A stretch of 64,000 bases of DNA from Marinibacterium anthonyi (GTDB lineage: Bacteria; Pseudomonadota; Alphaproteobacteria; Rhodobacterales; Rhodobacteraceae): contig CP031585.1 in assembly GCA_003217735.2 (NCBI GenBank), positions 2,529,501 through 2,593,500 of the forward strand, in the 5' to 3' direction. Every line of letters begins with the position of its first letter. Position 1 is the first letter of the stretch. The translations under genes were made by a program, and so were the position numbers. This document shows positions 44,937-53,473 of the stretch, one piece after another. Below the pieces are notes generated by a model. The model ran no database searches. It worked only from the letters and a program-made list of their open reading frames with translations, and was not told where the DNA came from.

Positions 44937-44988
44937 GGGACGGGGTGAGCCCCGGCGGTTGAGAGAGAGCGCCGTCCGGGCTTGTCCC
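44937..44988 (+). promoter_or_regulatory. structured leader of the methylase-helicase gene
   Basis: GGGAC (44937-44941) pairs with GTCCC (44984-44988), and the inner CCCCGGCGG/CCGTCCGGG helix encloses TTGAGAGAGAGCG. Architecture and the GAGAGAGAG loop match the radC-motif-like leaders, although the stem sequence has changed. The gene starts at 45013. Confidence 0.55.
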
Positions 44989-45012
44989 TCCCGCTCTCCG
45001 AGGATCCCCAAC

Positions 45013-48000
45013 ATGAACATCTCGCCTCCCGTGACCGATCCGGTCACGCCGGTCGACGCCGCACCCGCGATCCTGGCCGCCGCCCATCTCATCCTTCCCC
45101 ATCTCGAACGCGGTCAACGTGTCGATACCGCAGACCTGCAAAGCGCCATGGAGACCGCTTTCGGCGCGTCCGACGCCAGTGGCGCCTGGGACTGGAAGCT
45201 CGCCTATGAGGCCTGCGAGGTCGCCACGGTTCTGTTCCTGCGCAAATACGGAAAGGCGCTGTTCCGCAAAGCCGCATCTCCGGTTTCGCGGCTCAATCTG
45301 CTGGCGAAGATCGCGGGGTTGTTGCCGACGCAGACCCGGCGCTCCGAGGAAAGCCAGAGCTTCCAGCAGTTCAGCACACCTCTGCCTCTCGGCCTTGCCG
45401 CGCTGGCGGCGGCCGCAATCACGCCGGACGATGTGGTGCTGGAGCCCTCAGCCGGCACCGGCCTTATGGCGATCCTGGCGCAGGCTGCCGGCGGCTCGCT
45501 GATCCTCAACGAACTCGCCGAGACGCGCGCCGATCTTCTTGGTCAGCTCTTTCCGGCCTTTCCCGTCACCCGGTTCGACGCCGCCCAGATCGACGACTAT
45601 CTGGCCACGGACGCCATGCCGTCTGTGGTTCTGATGAACCCACCTTTCTCGGTCATGGCCAATGTCGAGGGACGGATGGCGGATGCTGCGTATCGTCATG
45701 TCGCCTCGGCGTTGGCCCGTCTCACCCCCGGCGGGCGGTTGGTCACGATCACCGGCGCGAATTTCGGACCGGAAGCCAAGGCTTGGCGCGACGCCTTCAT
45801 ACGCCTGCAAGACCGCGGCCGCGTGGTCTTCACCGCTGCCATCGACGGAGCGGTCTTCGCCAGGCATGGCACCAGCATCGACACGCGGCTGACGGTGATC
45901 GACAAGCTGCCCGTCGACGATCCGTCAGTCTTCCCGGCCTCGGCAGGAACCGCACCCGACGTTGTCACGCTGCTCGGCTGGATCGAAAACCAGCTTCCGG
46001 CGCGCTTGCCGGTCTCGCTGCGGAAGGTCGCTTCTCCCGTTCCGGCGGCTGCCCCGAAGACCGTGCGCGGTTATCTCGCTCGCGCCGCAGCGTCCCGACC
46101 TGTCGCCGCACCGGCGTCCGATCCCGAAGGCGAGGACCTCGTCTATGAGACCGTGGACTGGATGCCGCCCGAGGGCGCGCGCCTGTCCGACGCCATCTAT
46201 GAGGAATATGCGCTGCAATCGCTACGCATCCCCGGCGCCGAGCCGCATCCGACCAAGCTCGTGCAGTCTGCCGCCATGGCCTCGGTTGCGCCGCCACAAC
46301 CCTCCTACCGGCCGATGTTGCCGGCCGACATCCGTACCCGGCTCTCCGACGCGCAGTTGGAGACGGTGATCTACGCCGGCGACGCCCATGCCGATCATCT
46401 CGCCGGCGCCTGGACTGTGGACGAGCATTTCGACAACGTGAGCGCCGCGCCCGAGGATGCCGCTGGCGCTATCCGCTTCCGCCGGGGCTTCATGCTCGGT
46501 GACGGCACCGGTGCGGGCAAGGGGCGCCAGTCTGTCGGCATCATCCTCGACAACTGGCTGCGCGGGCGCCGCAAGGCGGTCTGGATCTCCAAATCCGACA
46601 AACTGATCGAGGATGCGCAACGCGACTGGTCGGCGCTTGGAATGGAACGCCTGCTCGTCACACCGCTCTCGCGCTTCCCTCAAGGCGCAAAGGTCACGCT
46701 GTCGGAAGGCATCCTGTTTACCACCTATGCCACGCTGCGCTCCGATGACCGCGGCGAGAAGGTTTCGCGCGTGCGTCAGATCGTCGAATGGTTGGGCTCC
46801 GATTTCGATGGGGTCATCATCTTCGACGAAAGCCATGCCATGCAGAATGCCGGAGGCGGCAAGGGAGACCGCGGTGATATCGCCGCCAGCCAGCAGGGAC
46901 GGGCGGGCCTGCGGCTCCAGCACGCGCTGCCCGACGCCCGCGTGGTTTATGTCTCGGCGACCGGCGCCACCACAGTTCACAACCTCGCCTATGCGCAGCG
47001 GCTCGGCCTCTGGGGTGGCGAGGATTTCCCGTTTCAGACCCGCGCCGAGTTCGTCGAGGCGATCGAGGCCGGCGGTGTGGCGGCGATGGAGGTTCTGGCC
47101 CGGGATTTGCGTTCTCTCGGCCTCTATACCGCCCGCTCGCTCTCCTATGACGGCGTCGAATACGAGCTGGTCGAGCACAAGCTCACCGACGAGCAGCGCC
47201 GCATCTACGATGCTTACGCGGCCGCATTCGCCGTGATCCATGGAAACCTGGACGCGGCGATGGAGGCGGCCAATATCACCGGCAGTGAAGGCACGCTGAA
47301 TCGGCAGGCCAAATCCGCCGCGCGCTCGGCCTTCGAGAGCACCAAGCAGCGTTTCTTCGGCCACCTGCTGACCTCGATGAAAACCCCGACGCTGATCCGC
47401 TCCATTGAGGCCGATCTGGAGGCGGGCCATGCCGCTGTCATCCAGATCGTCTCGACCGGCGAGGCCCTGATGGAACGGCGGCTTTCCGAGATCCCGACCG
47501 AGGAATGGAGCGATATTTCTGTCGATGTCACGCCTAGGGAGTACGTAGGCTCGTATTTGCAGCATTCCTTCCCGGTGCAGCTCTATGAGCCCTTCACCGA
47601 TGGCGAGGGCAATCTATCGTCGCGGCCGGTGTTCCGGGATGGTCACCCGGTCGAAAGCCGCGAGGCAGTGGCCCGGCGCGACGAGATGCTCGAACAGCTC
47701 GGCTCATTGCCGCCGGTTCCCGGCGCGCTCGACCAGATCGTCCAGCACTTTGGCTCCGATCTGGTGGCGGAGGTCACGGGCCGCTCGCGCCGGATCGTGC
47801 GCAAGGGCGAAGGCGCATCGGCCCGCCTGGTCGTCGAGAACCGCGCACCCTCCGCCAACCTTGCCGAGACTTCGGCCTTCATGGATGACCAGAAGCGCAT
47901 TCTGGTCTTCTCGGATGCGGGGGGCACCGGGCGCAGCTATCATGCGGACCTTTTGGCGCGGAACCAGCGCCTGCGGGTGCACTACCTGCTGGAGCCGGGC

Positions 48001-49335
48001 TGGAAGGCCGATGCCGCCATTCAGGGGCTCGGGCGCACCAACCGCACCAATCAGGCGCAACCACCGCTCTTCCGGCCGATCGCCACGGATGTGAAGGCCG
48101 AGAAGCGGTTCCTCAGCACGATCGCCCGTCGTCTCGACACGCTGGGTGCGATCACGCGCGGGCAGCGCCAGACCGGCGGCCAAGGCCTGTTCCGGCCCGA
48201 GGATAATCTGGAATCCGCCTATGCCCGCGATGCGCTGCGCCAGCTCTATTTGGCTGTAGTGCGCGGCAAGGTCGAGGGCTGCTCGCTCGAACGGTTTGAA
48301 TCGGCCACCGGCCTGAATCTGATGGACAGCAACGGTGTGAAGGACGACCTCCCGCCGATCACCACCTTCCTGAACCGTCTTCTGGCGCTGACCATCGAGT
48401 TGCAGGGCATCCTGTTCTCGGCCTTCGAACAGCTTCTGCAGGCGCGGATCGACGGGGCGATTGCATCCGGCACCTATGATATGGGTCTGGAGACGCTGAA
48501 GGCCGAAAGCTTCATCGTCACCGACCGGCAGGTGATCCACACCCATCCGGGCACAGAGGCAGAAACCCGGCTCCTGACGCTCACCGAACGCAAACGTAAT
48601 CAGCCGGTCACGCTGGATGCCGCTCTGGCGGAACTGGACGATCCTCGCGCGAGGCTGCTCGTCAACGAGCGATCCGGTCGCGCCGCCGTGCAGATCCCGA
48701 CCACCAGCGTCATGCTGGACGATGGCGAGATCGAGCGCCGCGTCCGGCTGATCCGGCCGATGGAAGCAATGAACCTGCCCATGCGGGCGATGGGCGAGAC
48801 CCACTGGATCGAGGCCGAGCGCACTGCCTTCGCCTCAGCATGGCAGGCCGAGTTGTACGAAGTGCCGGAGTTCACCGACAGCATCCTGCACATGGTGACC
48901 GGGCTCCTGCTGCCGATCTGGAAGCGCCTGCCGCAGGAGACCTCCCGGGTCTATCGGCTCCAGACCGACGAGGGCGAGCGCATCATTGGTCGCCGTGTCT
49001 CGCCCGCATGGGCAGCAAATGCCGCTACCAGCGGCGTCGCAACCACCATCACGCCGGACGAGGCCTACACGGCACTCATCGAGGGCCGGACGATCTTCGA
49101 TTTGGCCGAGGGACTGCAACTACGCCGGTCCCGTGTCATGGGCGCGAACCGGATCGAGCTCACCGGCTTCACCGATACCATGCGCGATCGGCTGCGCGCC
49201 TATGGGCTCTTCAGCGAGATCATTTCCTGGAAACTTCGCTTCTTTGTGCCGGTCGGGGAAGTCGGGCCGGAGATCATCGGCAGACTGCTCGACCATTTCC
49301 CGGTCGAGCGCATCTCCGGGCGGGAGGCTGCATGA
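45013..49335 (+). CDS. giant methyltransferase-helicase fusion (strawberry-notch-like)
   Basis: This 1,440-residue protein has an N-terminal N6-adenine-type methyltransferase (LEPSAGTGLMAI near 143, NPPF near 209). A superfamily II helicase of the strawberry notch family follows: GDGTGAGKGRQ near 496, DESHAM near 606, SATGAT near 650 and GLGRTNRTNQ near 1006. An approximately 400-residue C-terminal extension completes it. The 45013 ATG (MNISPPVTDP) is chosen. Such proteins are conserved on alphaproteobacterial plasmids and ICEs and probably modify and remodel element DNA during transfer, helping it escape restriction. The Toprim gene follows with an ATGA overlap. Confidence 0.87.
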   Translation: MNISPPVTDPVTPVDAAPAILAAAHLILPHLERGQRVDTADLQSAMETAFGASDASGAWDWKLAYEACEVATVLFLRKYGKALFRKAASPVSRLNLLAKIAGLLPTQTRRSEESQSFQQFSTPLPLGLAALAAAAITPDDVVLEPSAGTGLMAILAQAAGGSLILNELAETRADLLGQLFPAFPVTRFDAAQIDDYLATDAMPSVVLMNPPFSVMANVEGRMADAAYRHVASALARLTPGGRLVTITGANFGPEAKAWRDAFIRLQDRGRVVFTAAIDGAVFARHGTSIDTRLTVIDKLPVDDPSVFPASAGTAPDVVTLLGWIENQLPARLPVSLRKVASPVPAAAPKTVRGYLARAAASRPVAAPASDPEGEDLVYETVDWMPPEGARLSDAIYEEYALQSLRIPGAEPHPTKLVQSAAMASVAPPQPSYRPMLPADIRTRLSDAQLETVIYAGDAHADHLAGAWTVDEHFDNVSAAPEDAAGAIRFRRGFMLGDGTGAGKGRQSVGIILDNWLRGRRKAVWISKSDKLIEDAQRDWSALGMERLLVTPLSRFPQGAKVTLSEGILFTTYATLRSDDRGEKVSRVRQIVEWLGSDFDGVIIFDESHAMQNAGGGKGDRGDIAASQQGRAGLRLQHALPDARVVYVSATGATTVHNLAYAQRLGLWGGEDFPFQTRAEFVEAIEAGGVAAMEVLARDLRSLGLYTARSLSYDGVEYELVEHKLTDEQRRIYDAYAAAFAVIHGNLDAAMEAANITGSEGTLNRQAKSAARSAFESTKQRFFGHLLTSMKTPTLIRSIEADLEAGHAAVIQIVSTGEALMERRLSEIPTEEWSDISVDVTPREYVGSYLQHSFPVQLYEPFTDGEGNLSSRPVFRDGHPVESREAVARRDEMLEQLGSLPPVPGALDQIVQHFGSDLVAEVTGRSRRIVRKGEGASARLVVENRAPSANLAETSAFMDDQKRILVFSDAGGTGRSYHADLLARNQRLRVHYLLEPGWKADAAIQGLGRTNRTNQAQPPLFRPIATDVKAEKRFLSTIARRLDTLGAITRGQRQTGGQGLFRPEDNLESAYARDALRQLYLAVVRGKVEGCSLERFESATGLNLMDSNGVKDDLPPITTFLNRLLALTIELQGILFSAFEQLLQARIDGAIASGTYDMGLETLKAESFIVTDRQVIHTHPGTEAETRLLTLTERKRNQPVTLDAALAELDDPRARLLVNERSGRAAVQIPTTSVMLDDGEIERRVRLIRPMEAMNLPMRAMGETHWIEAERTAFASAWQAELYEVPEFTDSILHMVTGLLLPIWKRLPQETSRVYRLQTDEGERIIGRRVSPAWAANAATSGVATTITPDEAYTALIEGRTIFDLAEGLQLRRSRVMGANRIELTGFTDTMRDRLRAYGLFSEIISWKLRFFVPVGEVGPEIIGRLLDHFPVERISGREAA

Positions 49336-50381
49336 TGGCACGTCTCAACGCTTCCGAACTGGCGCAGCGTCTCGGCCGAGAGGCCGAGGCGGTATGCCGC
49401 CACTATCTCTCGAATGGGCGCAAACAGGGCAATTACTGGCAGGTCGGCGATGTACGGAACACTCCCGGCCGCTCCATGTTCGTTCGCCTGACCGGGCCGG
49501 AATCGGGCAAGGGCGCGGCCGGCAAATGGACCGATGCGCAGAGCGGGGAACATGGCGATCTGCTCGACGTGATCAGCGAAAGCCTCGGCCTCATCGACTT
49601 CGCGGATGTCGCCGAAGAAGCCCGCCGCTTCCTAAGCCTGCCGCATCCCGAACCGGAGCCAAAGTCCCACCGATCCCGAACACCGCAAGCACCATCAGGA
49701 TCGTCCGAGGCGGCCCGTCGCCTCTGGCGCATGACGCAACCGCTCGCCGGCAGTCTCGCAGAGACGTATTTGCGGATACGCGGCATTATGGACTTACGCG
49801 GAACCGAAAATCTGCGTTTCCATCCGACGTGCTACTGGCGGCCGGAGGGCGATGGGCCGACAGAGGCATGGCCCGCCATGATTGCCGCGGTGACCGACCT
49901 CGATGGCAAGATCACCGGCGCGCATCGCACCTGGCTCCTCCGCGACGGCTCCGGGAAAGCGCCGGTCGATCCGCCGAGGAAGGCGATGGGGGACCTGCTC
50001 GGAAACGCTGTCCGGTTTGGTGAGGTGCAGGATGTCATGGCAGCGGGTGAAGGGATCGAAACCATTCTCTCGCTGCGCCAGGCATTGCCGATCATGCCGA
50101 TGGTCTCCGCACTCTCGGCCGGACATCTCGCTGCTATCCTGTTCCCGCCGCAACTGCGCAGGCTCTATATCGTCCGCGACAACGATCCGGCAGGCGACGC
50201 CGCACGGGACAGCCTGGTGGACCGGGCCATCGAGGGCGGGATCGAGGCGATCACGCTTTCGCCCATGCTGGGAGATTTCAACGACGATCTCGTCAGTTTC
50301 GGCCTGGAGGCGCCTCGGGCGCAGATCCGGGCGCAGATCGCCCCCGAGGACGTCAGCCGTTTCATGCCGCGCGCACCATAG
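49332..50381 (+). CDS. Toprim-domain protein (DUF7146/primase-like)
   Basis: This 349-residue protein has an N-terminal CHC2-like/DUF7146 region (LNASELAQRLGREAEAVCRH, YWQVGDVRNTPGRS, GKWTDAQSGEHGDLLDVI). A Toprim domain has GEGIETILSLR (catalytic Glu near 240) and YIVRDNDPAGD (DxD near 282). It likely primes or repairs element DNA. Translation is coupled to the methylase-helicase by ATGA, so the two probably act together. A much longer upstream frame is an artefact of overlap. Confidence 0.85.
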   Translation: MMARLNASELAQRLGREAEAVCRHYLSNGRKQGNYWQVGDVRNTPGRSMFVRLTGPESGKGAAGKWTDAQSGEHGDLLDVISESLGLIDFADVAEEARRFLSLPHPEPEPKSHRSRTPQAPSGSSEAARRLWRMTQPLAGSLAETYLRIRGIMDLRGTENLRFHPTCYWRPEGDGPTEAWPAMIAAVTDLDGKITGAHRTWLLRDGSGKAPVDPPRKAMGDLLGNAVRFGEVQDVMAAGEGIETILSLRQALPIMPMVSALSAGHLAAILFPPQLRRLYIVRDNDPAGDAARDSLVDRAIEGGIEAITLSPMLGDFNDDLVSFGLEAPRAQIRAQIAPEDVSRFMPRAP

Positions 50382-50688
50382 CCAGAGAGGGCCGTGATCG
50401 GGGATAACCGATCCCGCCATGGGCAAGGGGTTGCGGCACCTCGGCAAGGGGACTGCGCCTTGGCCTTCTTGAGAGGGCGAGCGGCCCACAAACGCTCCGG
50501 CCCGGCAATGGCGGCGCCCGACTGATTTCCGTCGGCGGGCAAGCCCTCCTTTACAGCGCGAAGCAAATCAGCCGGGCTTTGCCATCAAGGCCCTCGCAAA
50601 GGGCTCGGGCTGCCAGGCCGGAGCGCCCGTGGGCTTGTCGTCGCCATGAAGGCCGCGACGGTCGCGGTCCAGCCGAAGGACACATCCC
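50382..50688. other. 307-bp leader region before the DUF2493 gene
   Basis: No gene was found. A hairpin CCGCGA/TCGCGG (50653-50667) lies 21 bp before the DUF2493 start, followed by GAAGGA as binding site. The long GC-rich leader suggests RNA-level control. Confidence 0.5.
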
Positions 50689-51615
50689 ATGTATGCCCAT
50701 GACGAATTCGAACCCGATCACAGCACGTCTCCCACCGGCCATGTCATCGAAGCGCTCGAACTCTATGGCTACCGTCCCGCCGAAGGCGAGGCCGATCCCC
50801 GGATCACGCCCGAGGACACCGCCATCCAAGGGGCAGTTGCCGACATCTTCGACGCCCTGATCTCCACCATGGCCGACACCAGCCTCGACTTCGACCTCGA
50901 CGAGATCATGTGGTCCACCGTCAACTCCTTCCACCGCGCCGTGGAACGGATCGAACGCAAACTCGATGACAACGAGCAGGCTCAGAAGCGCCTTCAGCGC
51001 GAGCAGAACGGCAGCGAGGTCAAATCCGTTCAGTTGGAGGGCCTGATCGGCATCGGACAAAACCTGATGGAGCGCCGCGACAGCATGGAGACCTTCCGCG
51101 AGACCGCCGCCGACCTCTACCTGCGCAGCACAGGCACGCCCTGGTCGCCGCGCTCCGGATCTCGGGTCAACCATCGCCAGATGACCTCGGCCATGATCGA
51201 CAGCCGCGACTTTATCGCCGCCAAGCGCCGGGCCGACAACGAGGTGCTCTTGCCCGCCGGGCCGAAGATTGCCTTCTCGGGCGGGGACACCACCGATCAC
51301 CGGCTGATCTGGGACAGGCTCGATCAGGTTCATGCCAAGCACCCCGACATGGTGCTCCTACACGGAGGTTCGCCGACAGGGGCGGAACGCATCGCGGCCA
51401 CTTGGGCCGACAACCGCAAGGTCGCGCAGGTCGCTTTCAAGCCCGACTGGACGAGACACGCCAAGGCCGCGCCCTTCAAGCGCAACGACCGGATGCTCGA
51501 CACGATGCCGATCGGGGTCATCATCTTCCCCGGAACCGGCATCCAGGAAAACCTGGCCGACAAGGCCCGCAAGATGGGCATCCCGGTCTACCGCCTCGCA
51601 AAGGGCAGCGCGTGA
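50689..51615 (+). CDS. DUF2493 (SLOG-superfamily) protein
   Basis: This 308-residue protein has an N-terminal helical region (ITPEDTAIQGAVADIFDALI, RIERKLDDNEQAQKRLQREQ coiled coil). The C-terminal DUF2493 domain runs from about 190 (KIAFSGGDTTDHRLIWDRLD, LLHGGSPTGAERIAATWADN, GVIIFPGTGIQENLADKARK). SLOG-fold domains bind nucleotide-derived ligands and are often linked to stress or defence signalling, but this widespread plasmid version has no tested role. The ATG follows a hairpin and GAAGGA. It is the last gene of the recognisable backbone block. Confidence 0.85.
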   Translation: MYAHDEFEPDHSTSPTGHVIEALELYGYRPAEGEADPRITPEDTAIQGAVADIFDALISTMADTSLDFDLDEIMWSTVNSFHRAVERIERKLDDNEQAQKRLQREQNGSEVKSVQLEGLIGIGQNLMERRDSMETFRETAADLYLRSTGTPWSPRSGSRVNHRQMTSAMIDSRDFIAAKRRADNEVLLPAGPKIAFSGGDTTDHRLIWDRLDQVHAKHPDMVLLHGGSPTGAERIAATWADNRKVAQVAFKPDWTRHAKAAPFKRNDRMLDTMPIGVIIFPGTGIQENLADKARKMGIPVYRLAKGSA

Positions 51616-51777
51616 GCGCTGCCTTCGTTTCACAAGGTCCACTTGGAGCCTACTTCGAACGATGCTGCGCATCGCACGGACGTTCGCACTTAAAGGGTAG
51701 CCCAAGAGGTGACAAAATCAGACGCGGTTTTGCCAAGAGATTGTGGAGCAAGTTTTTCAAAGTTTCTGTCGGGGGGC

Positions 51778-52086
51778 ATGATAAAAACGACTGATAGAGC
51801 AACAGAGGAGACTGGCTTGGTGTATGAGGTATTCAACGTGGGGGAGACGATCCTGCTGGACGGCGAGCCACTGTCGCTGGTCACACCACATGGTGTCGAG
51901 AATTGGATCGAGAAAGGCGTGAAGCACAGCTATCGCTACGATCAGGTACGTGATCCGCTCGACGGCAAGATGAAATATCGCTGTCTCTACGAGAAAGAAG
52001 GGGCAGACGTGCCATTCGTGCTGGTCAACGATCCCGACGAGGGCGACGGGCGCGTGGTATTGTACGATGACAAGCCGGACGCGTGA
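51778..52086 (+). CDS. hypothetical protein (102 aa)
   Basis: This small acidic beta-rich protein (MIKTTDRATEETGLVYEVFN, ETILLDGEPLSLVTPHGVEN, YRCLYEKEGADVPFVLVNDP) was not recognised. ATG at 51778 follows a G-run; a GTG at 51709 would add 23 residues of low-quality sequence. It sits 162 bp after the DUF2493 gene in lower-GC DNA and may be a late addition. Confidence 0.62.
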   Translation: MIKTTDRATEETGLVYEVFNVGETILLDGEPLSLVTPHGVENWIEKGVKHSYRYDQVRDPLDGKMKYRCLYEKEGADVPFVLVNDPDEGDGRVVLYDDKPDA

Positions 52087-52145
52087 CCCTCGGTACTTGA
52101 GGGTGCGTTGCGGGTTAATCCGCCTGTCGCGCGATGCGCAGAAAG

Positions 52146-52180
52146 TTATCCCCAGAATCTGGGGATGAAACTGTGGAAAA
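52146..52180. promoter_or_regulatory. cluster of DnaA-box-like sites
   Basis: TTATCCCCA (52146-52154), the opposite-strand TCATCCCCA (52160-52168) and TTTTCCACA (complement of 52172-52180) are packed into 35 bp. The first two form the palindrome ATCCCCAGAATCTGGGGAT. TTTTCCACA fits the DnaA consensus TTWTNCACA; the other two each differ at one base. Confidence 0.4.
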
Positions 52181-52295
52181 TACCCACCTCAGTGATGTGT
52201 TGTTGGCCAATCGCTGTCCCGCTCAGAATTCCATCGCTTTTCGACAGTCGGTCAGCATCGAATCGAAAGTACCAATCGGTACTTGAGCCGGACTA

Positions 52296-52334
52296 CAAGA
52301 AAAAGGCGGCACCCGGGACGAGGTGGATGCCGCC
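52296..52334 (-). terminator. intrinsic terminator for leftward transcription
   Basis: GGCGGCA (52305-52311) and TGCCGCC (52328-52334) form a stem that, read leftwards, is followed by TTTTTCTTG. It lies about 220 bp after the stop of the leftward SDR gene and probably ends that transcript. Confidence 0.65.
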
Positions 52335-52431
52335 GCTTGTTCCGGATTGATTCAGGGAGGAGGAAAGAACCAACCCAACTCTAACTTAGGTGAAATGCTG
52401 CATCTGCACAATGCCTTTCCGGAGATTCTTC

Positions 52432-52442
52432 CTGCATTGCAG
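52432..52442. promoter_or_regulatory. PhaR-like operator CTGCATTGCAG
   Basis: CTGC-N3-GCAG is the site recognised by the polyhydroxybutyrate-responsive repressor PhaR in Rhodobacter/Paracoccus. A related TGCTGCATCTGCA sits at 52396-52408. No phasin or pha gene is nearby, so this may be an orphan promoter fragment. Confidence 0.4.
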
Positions 52443-52556
52443 CATTGTGCCGAGAGGAAGCACCGGAGACCAAGTTATCAACCTGCCGCTGGGCATACCC
52501 CGTTTTCCACTGCAAGGCAGTGATGGTTGTGGTTTTGCCCCCGTTTCGCCGGACCC

Positions 52557-53375
52557 TCACGCACGGGCGCCCGAAGCGTCGATCTCGGCTGCAAGCTGCC
52601 GGCATTTTGCGCTCGCCCATTCATGCGCATCGGCGCCGAACAGGAGCCGTCGGGCGGGGCTGGAAGAGGACGCTTCGGCGACGATCAGGGCGGCAAGCGC
52701 CTCCGGATCGTTCTGTTGCGCGCCATTCGCTTCCGCAATGAATGTGCGAAAGCCGTCAACCGCCTCGGCATAATCCGCGATCTCGATATGACCCTGTCGT
52801 GCGGTGGACGGGTCAAGGAAGTTCGTGCGCATCATGCCAGGTTCCACAATGAGAGAGCGGATACCCAGCGGTGCGATCTCTTCGGCGACGCCCTCCATCC
52901 AGCCTTCGAGAGCGAACTTCGACGCCGAGTAGACCGACCCGCCGGGGTTTGAGACGAGGCCGTTTACCGAAGATATGGTAATCACAAGGCCCGAGCGCTG
53001 CCGGCGCATCGTGGGCAGCACCGCACGCGCCACGTTCATCGCCCCGAAGAGGTTAATCTCGAACTGTCGGCGCACGTGTTCCTCCGGGATCGTTTCGAAC
53101 CACCCAAGCTGGGCACGGCCGGCGTTGTTGACCAGGACATCGATCCGGCCAAACGCCTCCATGGCCGCGTCATGCGCAGCCGAAGCCGCCTGGGCATCGG
53201 TCACGTCGAGGGGCAGCATGAGCAGGCTTCCGTCCGGAGCGGAGAGGCGTTCGGCAAGCCCGTCAACGGTTCGGCTGGTCGCCACGACCTTGTCGCCGGC
53301 GCACAGCGCGTTTCGGGCGAGCAGATACCCCAGGCCGCCGCCCGCGCCGGTGATGAACCATACCTTCTCCGTCAT
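52557..53375 (-). CDS. short-chain dehydrogenase/reductase (SDR)
   Basis: This 272-residue classical SDR has nucleotide-binding ITGAGGGLGYLLA, NNAGRAQLG and the catalytic pair in VYSASKFA, with an LDVTDAQAA acidic segment suggesting its cofactor pocket. The length and the VEPGMMRTNF substrate loop are typical of the family. The substrate cannot be predicted. It is divergent from a LysR gene at 53474 with 98 bp between, the usual layout for LysR control of its neighbour. An intrinsic terminator follows at 52296-52334. Confidence 0.9.
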   Translation of the reverse strand: MTEKVWFITGAGGGLGYLLARNALCAGDKVVATSRTVDGLAERLSAPDGSLLMLPLDVTDAQAASAAHDAAMEAFGRIDVLVNNAGRAQLGWFETIPEEHVRRQFEINLFGAMNVARAVLPTMRRQRSGLVITISSVNGLVSNPGGSVYSASKFALEGWMEGVAEEIAPLGIRSLIVEPGMMRTNFLDPSTARQGHIEIADYAEAVDGFRTFIAEANGAQQNDPEALAALIVAEASSSSPARRLLFGADAHEWASAKCRQLAAEIDASGARA

Positions 53376-53473
53376 TATCAGCTCCTCTTGTTGTGCCGAC
53401 TGGATATTAGCTCATCTATGCAGTGAGGAATTAGTACCTAGAAATTTGTAGGGCAAAGTAGTATGGCTACTGA

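Larger units (their letters stand above)
52087..52556. other. 470-bp regulatory-rich gap between backbone and metabolic genes
   Basis: There is no gene. Besides DnaA-like boxes, a terminator and a PhaR-like site (listed separately), TCGGTACTTGAG occurs at 52089-52100 and again at 52276-52287. The second copy is part of the palindrome GTACCAATCGGTAC. This looks like a junction of unrelated DNA. Confidence 0.5.

Noticed and set aside
46222-47565. 447-residue reverse frame inside the methylase-helicase gene
   Set aside because: Antisense to helicase motifs and without recognisable content.
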